Below the pieces are notes generated by a model. That model saw nothing but the letters and a program-made list of their open reading frames with translations. It did not search any database and was not told the origin of the DNA. A stretch of DNA of 64,000 bases from Linnemannia schmuckeri. Taxonomy: Eukaryota; Mortierellomycota; Mortierellomycetes; Mortierellales; Mortierellaceae. Positions 25,781-35,711 of the stretch are shown here, piece by piece (position 1 is the first letter of the stretch; each line of letters starts with the position of its first letter). A program made the translations under genes and the position numbers. Location: positions 1,984,001 to 2,048,000 of the forward strand of contig JANATG010000007.1 in the NCBI GenBank assembly GCA_029449235.1, in the 5' to 3' direction.

Positions 25781-25880
25781 CCCTCCTCTGCCCTCCTCTG
25801 CCCTCCTCTGCCCTTCTCTGCCCTTCTCTGCCCTTCTCTGCCCTTCTCTGCCCTTCTCTGCCCTTCTCTGCCCTTCTCTG
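25781..25880. repeat. Decamer minisatellite, 10 exact units
   Basis: Three units of CCCTCCTCTG are followed by seven of CCCTTCTCTG, with no spacer and no other substitutions. The array is pure pyrimidine except for one G per unit, and all three frames are open through it only because of the repeat. Confidence 0.97.
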
Positions 25881-28800
25881 CCCTGCCTTTCCCATCTCTT
25901 TCTTTCGTTGCTTCCTCTGCTATTCATACTAAGCATTCATTGCAGCTACGCTTCTATTCTCAATTGAAGGGAATGATGTAACAGCTGTAGCAAAACAAAC
26001 AGACAGGGTCCTTCTCAATTGCTTCCACCTTAGCAGTTATGTAGTTTATGCGTGTTTTGTTTGTTTTTGCCGCGGCAGAAATGACAAATCGGAGTCACTT
26101 ATTCCATTCCTCGCTGAGGGACCACACCAACTTTGCTCTCACAAAGGCCACCATATATTTGATGACGACTGGAAAGCGCAGCCGCAGTATGATCCATTTC
26201 CTTTTTTTTTTTGTTTGCCCAGAAAAAAACAAAGCCTCTTTCCTTTCTTTGTCCTTTCCATGGCATTGGTCTTTAGCGTTTGTTCATTTGCAACCCCAGT
26301 CAGGCACTCCTTGTTTGTCTAGTGTTACACATGACGCATCCTTGCAGGTGTTGTTTGGATTGGACCATGCCTTTGTCTCTCTGTCAGTGTTTTTTTATGT
26401 GTACGGGTGAGCGGATGGATGGGCCTTGCAGTCTACCCTTTCCGATCAGTTGCAGATGGTGGGCTTACCTTGGTCACTCGTGCCTTGAGTCGAGTAAGTT
26501 AGTCTTTCGGGTATGATCTTTAGTTTGCCAAACATCACTTGGAAGGATGAAGAAGACACTGCCATGTATGCTTTTTGTTGTTGGCTATGACTGGTTGGTT
26601 GTCATTTGCTTCCTGTCTTATGGCAAGGCGGCTGAATGGGTCATGGCAAAACAAAAAAGAGCTAAGAGAGAAAAGATGACCAAGAGAGAAAAGAAAGGCG
26701 GCGAGAGTAGATAGAAAGGTTCCAAAAAAAAGCCTCTCCTCGAATCCCAACATAGTTTACCATAATGCCGTCTACTCGCTATTCCATTGAAAGTGCACTC
26801 TAGCCTAGGGCAAATTGAGGCCTTGCTTTTGCTGCGGCGAGAATAGACGATCGAATCGTAATTAAAGGCGCATTGAAGGTCTAGCTCCTTGCCATAGTGT
26901 GGCGAGTGAGGATTACAAAACGAAAGCGATCTTTTTTCTTGGTGAATCATCTAGCTGGATCCTTGGAAGGATCCCTATACCTCGTCTCACACATTTTCAG
27001 AAATACTTTCTTCGACCCTTTTGGACGCTCCTATTTTTGTTACTTCTTTTTTAGACCTTTTTTTTTCCCCCTTTTGCTTTGTCAACCGCGCTTTTGTGCA
27101 TCGCCCATTCCTATTCACACCCTGGTTATCGATTTTATTTGCCAACCTTTTGGTGTTACGCGACCAACCAATAGTGGTGATCAACGATCCGAACACTCCC
27201 TGCCTTATCCTACTTTTATGTTTACACCTTGTCCTTGCCTTACTTTATAGTTTACATTGACATCAGTAAGTTTTCACATTCTCGCCCTTGACCATGTCTT
27301 TTTTTTTCGTTTGAATGTGTACTCGAGACTGGCGAAGGTGTTCTAAATACGATAGAGTCGACATATTGACATCTTTTTTCTCCAACTTTGTCTCTTTGCC
27401 TCTCAATGGACTCCATGGCGTGACTGGGCACATGGTGCTTCCTTCCATCTCCATTGTCAATCCCAATGCCACGTTACACAAGAAAAATTTAGTTGTTTTC
27501 AATTGAAGATAAAAAAATGGAAACCCTGCCTGCCTCCTGTCTAACCAACAAAAAAGTACATGAGCCGACGAACATGCACCCTCGTTTATTGATTTCCGCC
27601 GTAATTAGCCATGCTATGACTTAGTTTTCTACTTCTTCTTTCTGCTCTTTTTCGGCCTTTGTTTTGGCCCTTCTGTTATTGTTTTGCCACCTTCGTCGAC
27701 AGCCCTTTCCTTCCTTTCTTTTTTGCAGCCGTCATTGTACTTGTTAAGGTTCAGTTCTTTGCCATTTTTACACGTTTCTCTTTATTTTAGGGCAATTGCC
27801 ATTCCAGGCTTTGTGGATCAGGGGATCAGACACGAGATGATGGTATCCGCACTTCTATGTTTTTGAATTGCAGACACACGGACGGCGTACGGAAAATAAA
27901 GTAGTATGGATGCATGAATACATAACCTTCTAGTCAGTTTTTTCAGAAAAAAATGAAAAAAGGAAAGCCATAAAATAGTATCGAAGGCCGACATGCACAA
28001 GAACTAAAGGGTCGACAGCCGAAATCCGGGTCGCCTTTTTGGAACTTGAAGGCATAATGAAGAGAATGAGAGGGTCTGGCTATTGCAGGTCAGTTCTATT
28101 TACCAAAAGTCGGCTTCTAGACTCGAGAACGCGCACACACATTCACGCATCAAGAAATTATAGAACGCAGGCATGTCGAAAGCTCTTGGCTGTGCCTGTT
28201 GTTTACCTGCACAAAATAATTTTTTTCTAGTCCACAGCCTACCAACCTGCAAAGAAAGAGATACAAACGGATACACATACATACATGCATATAAATTTTC
28301 CACAGACAGTGCTCTCGTCCCTTCGCTCTTTCACATACATTCTCGACTATGTTTGTTATTTTTGCAACAGCCAGATAGACAATTGCATCCTTGGCACTCG
28401 TATCATTTTTTTTTTCAATTTTTGGACTTTTTTCAAGAGAGAGTCGATATGAGTAGAAGAGCGACAGAACAGTCGGATGAGGGAGTGAGACGACAACGAG
28501 CTTGACGTGTGCAGCGCCATACATATTGTTGTGTCTGAATACTCCTGTTTTTTTCAATTGACCTTCGCTCCAAATACAGAAAAAAAAGTAGGCCGCGTCT
28601 CAGATCAATTGAACCGTTGCACTACTTTTAATCACGGATAATCAGAAATAGAACTCAGCGCGTCAAAAAAGTATTTTTAATACGCGTGGTGAGACAACTA
28701 CTCGAAACTGACGCTTGATCAGTCCTGATATCCTTCCTATGCCTTCTCTTTTTGACGCGTATCTCCTTCTAGGCCACATGAAAAGAATAAATAAAACCGA

Positions 28801-29604
28801 CAATCACACATAAAATACAAAAAAAAAACAAAGAGCGAACGTGCTTTTAAGTCCTGCGTCTTTGTCCTTCTCTCGTCAAAAAGTTTAGACGCAACAGAAG
28901 TGACAAGGAATAAACCCATTGTGCACTTTCTTCGCTCGCGAACCTGTGCTCTCTTCCAACAACAACTGAAGTATGACCTATACACGGACTGACATGCAAG
29001 CAGACACATCTCATAGTGAATGTGAGAGAAAGAAAGAGAAGGAAACGGGATGGTTGATGTGTTTATGTCCATGTCCCCTTGAACTCATAAAAGACCTCCG
29101 TGAATTTAATGTATCGTGATTAGTTGCCCAAAGGCGACCAGTCGTCTTCGTGGCCTTTTATTTCATATTGCGCCCACGCTATGAGAGAGAGAGGGAACGA
29201 ACGAAGGAGGGATTGGTTCTTTCTCGTCAAAGACATGAAAAGGAAGGAAGGAGAGAAAATGAGAGAACCAGAAGAAGAAACTAATATAGGCGGCAGCATT
29301 AACCAACGGATGCTTTAGTGCGCAGGACAAATATATTTTTGCCACCTGGTGCAACCATGACCAAACAACTGTTCTTTTTTCTTTTTTCTCCATTCTTCTA
29401 TCCATCGACTCCACTCGACCAACTCCACTCACCCACTTTTTGAACCCATTCTGCCCTTCGACCTAATCAATCCATTGACCTTCTCACATCGTCGTCGACT
29501 CTACTACCCCCACACGCACATTCCATACGCATCGATCCTCCAACTCGGCCCGTCTCCCTCCGCACAGCAACAACACCCGCATCCCTCTAGTACAACAGAA
29601 CACT

Positions 29605-31129
29605 ATGAAGGAAAACAAGGCCAGTATCACTATACAAGCAGCCCCAAGCGACGTGTGGAGCGTCCTCACAGACCTCGACAGCTACCATGACTGGAACCCC
29701 ATGTTCATCTCTGCCAAGGGCAAGCTCGCCGGTATGCTTTGGTCTCCCCGTGGTCTTCCATGTCGATCAAAAAAAAAATCTTACTTCTTTTCGGTCGACA
29801 CTTTTTTCTTTTCGTCGCTATTTTTGCTCACAGAGCTTTTTTCCTCGCTTATTATGGCTTGATGGTAACTTGTAGTGGGAGAATCCCTTAGCATCAAGAT
29901 GAGGTTGCCAGTGCGGATCTTTTGTGGAGCACCCCTCTGTAAGTCTTGATTCTTTTGCAGTCTGTTCAGAATGGATTGAGATCTTGTGCTGCAACGGACA
30001 CGACCCTAATTTTGCCTTTATCCCTTTTCCATTTGGCTAATGGTCAAATTAAATAGCATACTCATGGTCCCCAAGGATCATCAAACTCGAACCCAACTCG
30101 TGTCTAGAATGGTTCGCCCCCGCAGGCCCCAAGGGCTTCATCGACGTAAGCTCGCTCCCTCTCTCGCTCTTTCAGCTCTTCGTTGACATGCTCCTTAACT
30201 TCCATCTTATTGAACCTTCTCTAACCATCTCCTTCCTTTCCCCCTTCCTCTCTTACTTTTTTCCAAATACACGACAAAAACAAAAACAGGGCACACACTA
30301 CTTCCAATTAACGAGCACGCACGACGGGACAGTGACAGAATTCACCCAAGGAGAGCGGTACACAGGATGGGGCACAGGCCTCTATTCGGGATTTGGGACC
30401 ATGGAGGATGCCCGCAGAGGATTCGTCGCTATGAACAATGCCCTTCAGATTGAGACCTTGCGCAGGAGACAAGCCGGCCTTGCCGAAAAAACGGGGTCTG
30501 ATAAGGGGACACAACAGGAGGAGGAGGAAGGTACGTCCGGTAATAATGAGATTGCACAACTGGATATTAGCGATCCTGCCGCCATCGCTGCTATCGCATC
30601 TTCTGCTGCTGTTGCTGTTGGTACTAGCGTTGAAGCGAACAAAAACCACAACAGGGAGGAGAGCATGCCGGAGAAGGAGGTTAGGACAAGCGACGTCTCT
30701 GCTTCTGGTGCACCACCAACCACATTCTCAGAGGGTGTCCAGGAACTTCCTGCTGCTCCTGCTCCTGCACCAGAGAAACCAGTCGAGAAACGGACAAGTA
30801 TCATCGACGCTGTCTCATCTCTTTTCACGTCTTCAAAAACCCCCTCATCCTCCTCTTCCGACCGCCTACCCCAGTCCGCATCGAAGGACGCACTGATCTC
30901 CAAGACTGTCGCTGAAGAATCCGAGGAGAACTTGGACGATCACGACACCAATGGCGAGGATGGAAATGACCATCATGACGAGAATGGCAACGATGTCGAT
31001 GATGAGGGGCACAATATCGATGAAGTCGAGGACCCAGAGGCTAAGAGGGCACGCGAGGCCAAGAATGCTGAGCGGATTGAAATCGATCTCGGATCCGGCG
31101 ATCTCAGCCTTGGCGACTTTGGCATCTGA
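29605..31129 (+). CDS. SRPBCC (START/Bet v 1-like) protein with acidic tail
   Basis: Four exons in phase: 29605-29731, 29876-29938, 30057-30145 and 30290-31129, giving 372 residues. The first 140 or so residues match the SRPBCC (polyketide cyclase/dehydrase) fold, a lipid or small-hydrophobe binding cavity: it begins with the ITIQAAPSDVWSVLTDL strand-helix block and DSYHDWNPMF, continues with LEWFAPAGPKGF, and closes with a C-terminal helix (DARRGFVAMNNALQIETLRRRQ). The rest is Ala/Ser-rich and then strongly Asp/Glu-rich (about residues 285-345), ending in an acidic segment. No signal peptide or membrane segment is visible, so a cytosolic or nuclear site is likely. The ligand is unknown. The start codon gives the complete first strand. 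The neighbouring E2 gene is convergent. Confidence 0.85.
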
Positions 31130-31561
31130 ACATAAATCAAACGCCGCATTAACAAAATGACAAAATCTTGCACACAATCTTATCCCGCCCATCCCCATCC
31201 CCTTCCCCCACGTGCCGCATATCGGCCCACAGCTAGCAGACATCATTCTATCTCCCTCTCGCACCCATTCCACAAAACCTATAATACATACTTATTTTCC
31301 GCACTTCCTTTGCGTTCGACATTGTTGAAATTGTTGTTTATTCATTTGTTTTTTGCATTTGTTAATGTTATTTTGATTGGAGTTGTTGTGTGTTGTCCTC
31401 TCCTGGTTGTAAAAAAAACGTCGACCTCGCCTGACTCTGGTATTTTTTTTTGTGTTGTTGACAATACGCCTGCCCCGCCAACCAGTGTACGCCTACGCAT
31501 GTTGACACAGTAAGTGGAGCAGTCGTTGTAGCCTGAACTTTTTTTTTCCAGCGGCTCGTTT
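31130..31561. other. Convergent 3' spacer
   Basis: 432 bp between the 3' ends of the SRPBCC and E2 genes. AATAAA on the - strand at 31337-31342 is a likely signal for the E2 transcript. No coding frame was seen. Confidence 0.45.
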
Positions 31562-33884
31562 TTACATTTCCTCTGCTGAGCGTCTTGCAATACGCTGAAC
31601 CTTCTTCTTGTACGAAGGATAGTTGTCGCGCCATTCTTTCTATTGAGCCCATAGAGAATTGACACTTATAGTCAGTACACCATTCAATAATTGTTAACGA
31701 TAATAATTGCAATGATTAGATAATGACACACAAGGCCTTACTGCGGCCTCAATGTTGGCGGGACTCTCGTCGTTGGGGCTGGACAACATCGAGATGACAC
31801 TGATCAGGATGGTCTCGACGGTGTGAACTGGGGACCAACGCTCGCTCGCCTGTTCGTATCCGTACTTGTCTTCACCTGGAGGGTGCTATGGACACATCAA
31901 CAAAACAAATACACTTGAGTGAGTCTTGATGTGATTATGTCTATACTTAACCGTTTGTCTGTTGTGATCTTCATCATCCAGAAACGACTGCAACTGTACG
32001 GTCTGGCGGACTCGCTTACCAAGATAGAAATGCACACCTCGCCGTTGGGATAGACTATTAGAATGTGAAAAAGAAGGCACTGTAATGAGTCTATCTGACT
32101 TTTGACTCTCTAGAGTAACGTATTTCATTCAAGTACATAGTCAATGTCATGCTTACCGTTAGGGTGGTAAATATCGGTTGTGAAGCGAAGCTTTGGAGGC
32201 ATGAGAGGATATTCCTTGGGGAAGGTCATGATAGCCCTGAAGAAGCCGCCCTCACTAGAAAAGAGAGATTCAGTTGATAAACACAAAAACGTACAAGAGC
32301 AATTAGTCCATTTGCTGAAAACACCTTGAAACAATCAATGTAGCATCGGCAGCATGTTTTGATAAATTCGTGAATAAAAAAAAGTTGGCGCAGGAGCTAA
32401 GGCATAAGGGGATTGGAAATTTGTTGCAAATTGGCATCGTCATCCTCTAGACTTTCCTCTTTCCTCTCCCTTTCACCCAGTCTTTGGCTGAAAAAAAAAA
32501 CCAACAAAAGCTAGTCCTTGATGGATCTGATTTGTCCGTTGATGTTTTTTTGCCGTTGTTGTTGTCTTCCCGTTGGAATGGTCGAATCACAATGGGTCGA
32601 TCGAAAAGTGGAATAAGATAAAACAGATGGATTGCCCTTGCACGCAAGTTTGAGCCCTCCTTCGTTGAACAAAATATCGATATGATAAAAATAGTCCCTC
32701 CTTTCCATGTCGCTTTTGTGTTGTACATCTCGTGTGAGAGTAGGTGCGTGCCACTTAAATGCTTGCCGAAGTAATAAAGAGAACAAGGAAGCAAACTTGC
32801 TTCTCTGTCGGTCTTTTCTCTTGCGTGTACGTGTGTGTATGTCGATGTGTGTGCAGTGCAACAGCATTATTGGTATGAGCCTTACTAGAGAGTGTCGTGT
32901 GGGCCCATGATCATGATTTCCCACTATTGGATATCAAACAAGGAAAATAAAGAGGAAGAAGAGTGGGGGATCGGTGTTAGCCACAGTCAACAACAACAAA
33001 CGACGACCAAGAGACCATCTTCATCTGACAAGGACAACAGGCTTCCATACCTCAAAAATATTGTCATCCTCGAGAAGGCCGGCAGAGAAACCCTCAACAG
33101 GGCGCTTGGTAAGCTCTACACATACACACAATCGAACACAAGAGTGGCGGTGTGTTAGTTGGTGTGGTCAGTAGGTATCGCATACACCCAACCACTAGAA
33201 GACGACATCCTAACGAGTTGTGGGCTCATTCTGAAAACCTCCTCCCTCCTCCTTCCCATCCACTCTCTCTTGGTTGTCGACTGTTCACGAGTTTGACCTT
33301 GCGTGGCCATTCGTTTCCGTTCCATGTGTGAATTAGGATTCAATAAAGGGGTGTGTTGGGTTTGTGGAAGGAGGAAAGGGGAAGGGGGTGGAAGTGAAAG
33401 GGCATGGAACAGACCGCAGCACAGGTAGGAAGCAGCGTGGAGAAGACACATAGCAACGAAGTAGGACAGAGGTGTTGTTTTTTTTCTCCGTCCTCCGCCC
33501 CTCTTTACTGACAATAGGGACCACCAAACTCTGTTACTCGTCTTTCAGTCAGTGCACGGTGGGAACGAGACTCTTCTAGTGGCGAGTGTGAGATCGACCA
33601 CAGCTGTCAATGAACTTGTAAAAGAAAAAAAAAATGGTTTTGAGCTCCCCAACTTTCCTTCACCCCTTGCTCGTTCTTTTGCTTCTTCTATAGGTGAGTG
33701 CGTTGCGTGCGCGGCCATGGTATTTGCTGAAGAACCTTCTTTTTTTTTTGTTCTTTGGCCGACACGCAATTTAAGTCTCTCTCTGTATGAAACAGTTCCT
33801 TTTCTTCCATGAGACGAACACACTTCTCAGAGTATATTTACCTTTGAGCTGCTTCTTGAGCAAGAGTGTGGACTGTTCGGTCAT
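31562..33884 (-). CDS. ubc15: Ubiquitin-conjugating enzyme E2, Ubc15/UBE2G type
   Basis: E2 enzymes accept ubiquitin from E1 as a Cys thioester and pass it on with an E3. Seven exons join in phase: 33842-33884, 33051-33115, 32886-32923, 32157-32254, 32020-32054, 31742-31885 and 31562-31639, giving 166 residues. The HPN motif (about 79-81) precedes the catalytic Cys (about 89) in NGEVCISIL. After it comes HPPGEDKYGYE, the acidic-loop insertion of the UBE2G/Cdc34 group. Residues SMLSSPNDESPAN are very close to fission yeast Ubc15. All key residues are present and the length is normal for the family (165-170). The first coding exon has only 43 bases and its intron is 726 bp. In other species UBE2G-class enzymes act in ER-associated or Lys48-linked degradation. 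The assignment to Ubc15 rather than Ubc7 rests on the loop and tail. Confidence 0.93.
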
Positions 33885-34655
33885 GTGTTAATGAATGAGT
33901 TTGATTGTGAAGTAAGGGAAGGTCTGAGGGAAGTAAAGAGAAAGGGTGTAATTGGGTCTAGTGGGTGGAGTTCTTCTGGTGGTCGGCAAGCAGCAGGCAG
34001 AAAAGGGGCCCACGCAGATTGGGTTCATCCTTCCTTTTATGCAATAGAAGAGAGAAATGGACTGCTCTTGAGGGGTATTCAATCCATCAGCCAGTGCACT
34101 TCCCTACAGGCGAGCGAATACACTGCACACATTTGGAGCATCCTCTTCTCATGCGATAATAGATAGAAATACAAAAAAAAAGTAGCGTTCCCATGATACT
34201 ACATATCGACAACAATACTTCATGCCGTTATTTACCGTCGACCTTTCGGCACGTACTATTCTGTTCTTCGTTCGCCCGCCTATCTTACTATCTGCTAATA
34301 CCAGCATTGGATCCAGGGCTAACAAAGAAGAATACGCCTGCCAGTACACATTTTTGTATTCAGCCAAGAACATTCATTCCCCTCTGCAAGAAATAAAAAC
34401 ACTGACACAAGAGCGGAAATATGCCGATGTGCATCAGTCCTACCTGTGCACCGTAGTACCGCTGGTCATCAATTAGCACAATCAACACACGCGTTCTAAT
34501 CTTCTTTCAGTGACCGTTGCTGCCTGCTATCTATACAAAGACAGCACCGTTGTCTGTTATTTATCCATTTATCATCATCCATCGCTACTTCTTCCTTCTT
34601 CGTCTCCTTATCCTTCAGCAAACTACCTCCACTATCTCATATCCCCAGCAAAAGA
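33885..34655. promoter_or_regulatory. Divergent promoter region (E2 / LysM)
   Basis: 771 bp between divergent starts. No coding frame was recognised. Pyrimidine-rich DNA (34575-34650) leads into the LysM start. No convincing TATA box was seen. Confidence 0.35.
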
Positions 34656-35258
34656 ATGAAAACCGCAATGGCCCTTGTTCTGTTGTCGTTCGTCGCGTGC
34701 CAGGTCACGGCAAATGTCCCCACTGCGATTAAGGAGTGCACACTAACAAATTGAGTGAAAATCCACAAGAATGGCATACAAACTAACACGTAATCTCACC
34801 CCTATCCCTCACTCTTACTCTCACTCATCCACACAATAAACTAGCTATATACAATGCATGCACCGACTTTGTAAGGAATTTCAACATCACCTTCAAGGAT
34901 GTCCTCCAATACAACAAAAAGCTGCGCAAGGATTGCATGAACCGCGACACGGGCGAGAAGATGTGTGTCTCCATTAACTCTGGTGGCATTAACCTCCCTC
35001 TCGTCCCCGAGGCCAAAAAGAAAAAGACCGCCGCAGCTGCAGATGCAGATGCATCACCCAAGGAGGCAAAGGACGAAAAGAAGACAAAGGAAGGAAGAGA
35101 AGGGAAGGCGACTGGTGCAGCTGGTGAGACCATCAAGCTGGAGCATACTCAGGATGCCAAACCAGCAGCCAAGGCCACGGAGAAGAAAAAGGGCACCCCT
35201 GCTGGTGCAGTCGTTGTCGCTCCTGCCCCTGCCAATGGTGCAGCTACGCCACCAGCCA

Positions 35259-35304
<46 letters not shown>

Positions 35305-35404
35305 CGACACGGTTGTGAGCGCCGCTTCTGTGTCAGCAGGTGCCACTTCGCCGATGGTGCTTGCAGCTGCAGGTGTTCTCCTATCCGTCGTCTACATGCT
35401 CTAG
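34656..35404 (+). CDS. Secreted LysM protein with GPI-type tail; exon junction unresolved
   Basis: Exon 1 from 34656 gives a signal peptide (MALVLLSFVAC) and ends near 34735. Exon 2, with a good pyrimidine tract and CTAG acceptor at 34844, encodes one LysM-like domain: NACTDFVRNFNITFKDVL, then QYNKKL, and MCVSI with the usual Cys spacing. An Ala/Lys-rich linker, 14 Gln and a hydrophobic C-terminus (MVLAAAGVLLSVVYML) follow, as in GPI-anchored wall proteins. LysM domains bind chitin-type glycans. Oddity: no GT in exon 1 has the phase needed to join the 34844 acceptor. A GT at 34736 joins in phase only to an AG at 34874-34875, which would cut into the domain. Either a junction is non-canonical or there is a one-base defect. 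The related gene at 42247 splices cleanly. Confidence 0.65.
35261..35302 (+). repeat. CAG/CAA poly-Gln tract
   Basis: Seven alternating CAG-CAA pairs encode 14 Gln in the linker between the LysM domain and the GPI-type tail. Confidence 0.9.
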
Positions 35405-35711
35405 TGAACGTGCCAACATACCATTCTAATCTGTAATAAACACATTTAACTCATAGTATGGATCGACCACTTAAAAAATGGATCGACAGATCACCGATTA
35501 AAGAGTCTTGATACCCCGCATGACGCACGAAGCGTAGTCAACAAAGGCAAACATGCGACAACAGTAATCAGTACTTCTTCCCCTCTTCCTCCACTCTCTC
35601 CAAACACACACGCAGCCCCCCATCATCACTCCTCATCCCTTCTCTCCTTCTTTCCATCTTTCATTCCATTCCTCAATCCAACTCTCATACATACCCAACA
35701 AACATCACACA
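35405..35711. other. Spacer before F-box relic 1
   Basis: 307 bp with a short A-rich part followed by a C/T-rich leader up to the F-box ATG. Nothing else was seen. Confidence 0.4.

Larger units (their letters stand above)
10815..29604. other. 18.8 kb stretch without recognisable genes
   Basis: The longest gene-free stretch of the window. Frames here are short, low complexity (Ser/Phe/Leu or Lys/Glu from T- or A-rich DNA) and show no domain or phase-compatible exon chain that I recognise on either strand. I saw no transposase, reverse transcriptase, tRNA-like box pair or U6-like core, but a by-eye search is not exhaustive. It contains a (TA)24 tract, a C15 run, GT runs, a decamer minisatellite, G1/S-like motif clusters at 20921-20940 and 25024-25065, and several ACGCGT sites. 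It lies 5' to both flanking genes (the C2H2 gene on -, the SRPBCC gene on +), so all of it is upstream DNA. Extended regulatory DNA or noncoding transcripts are possible. Confidence 0.6.

Noticed and set aside
25781..25880. CRISPR-like regular repeat
   Set aside because: The units are contiguous with no spacers, and the DNA is eukaryotic; it is a minisatellite.
25678..25981. Overlapping frames of 60-94 codons on both strands
   Set aside because: They exist only because the 10 bp repeat has no stop in any frame; the product is a pure repeat.
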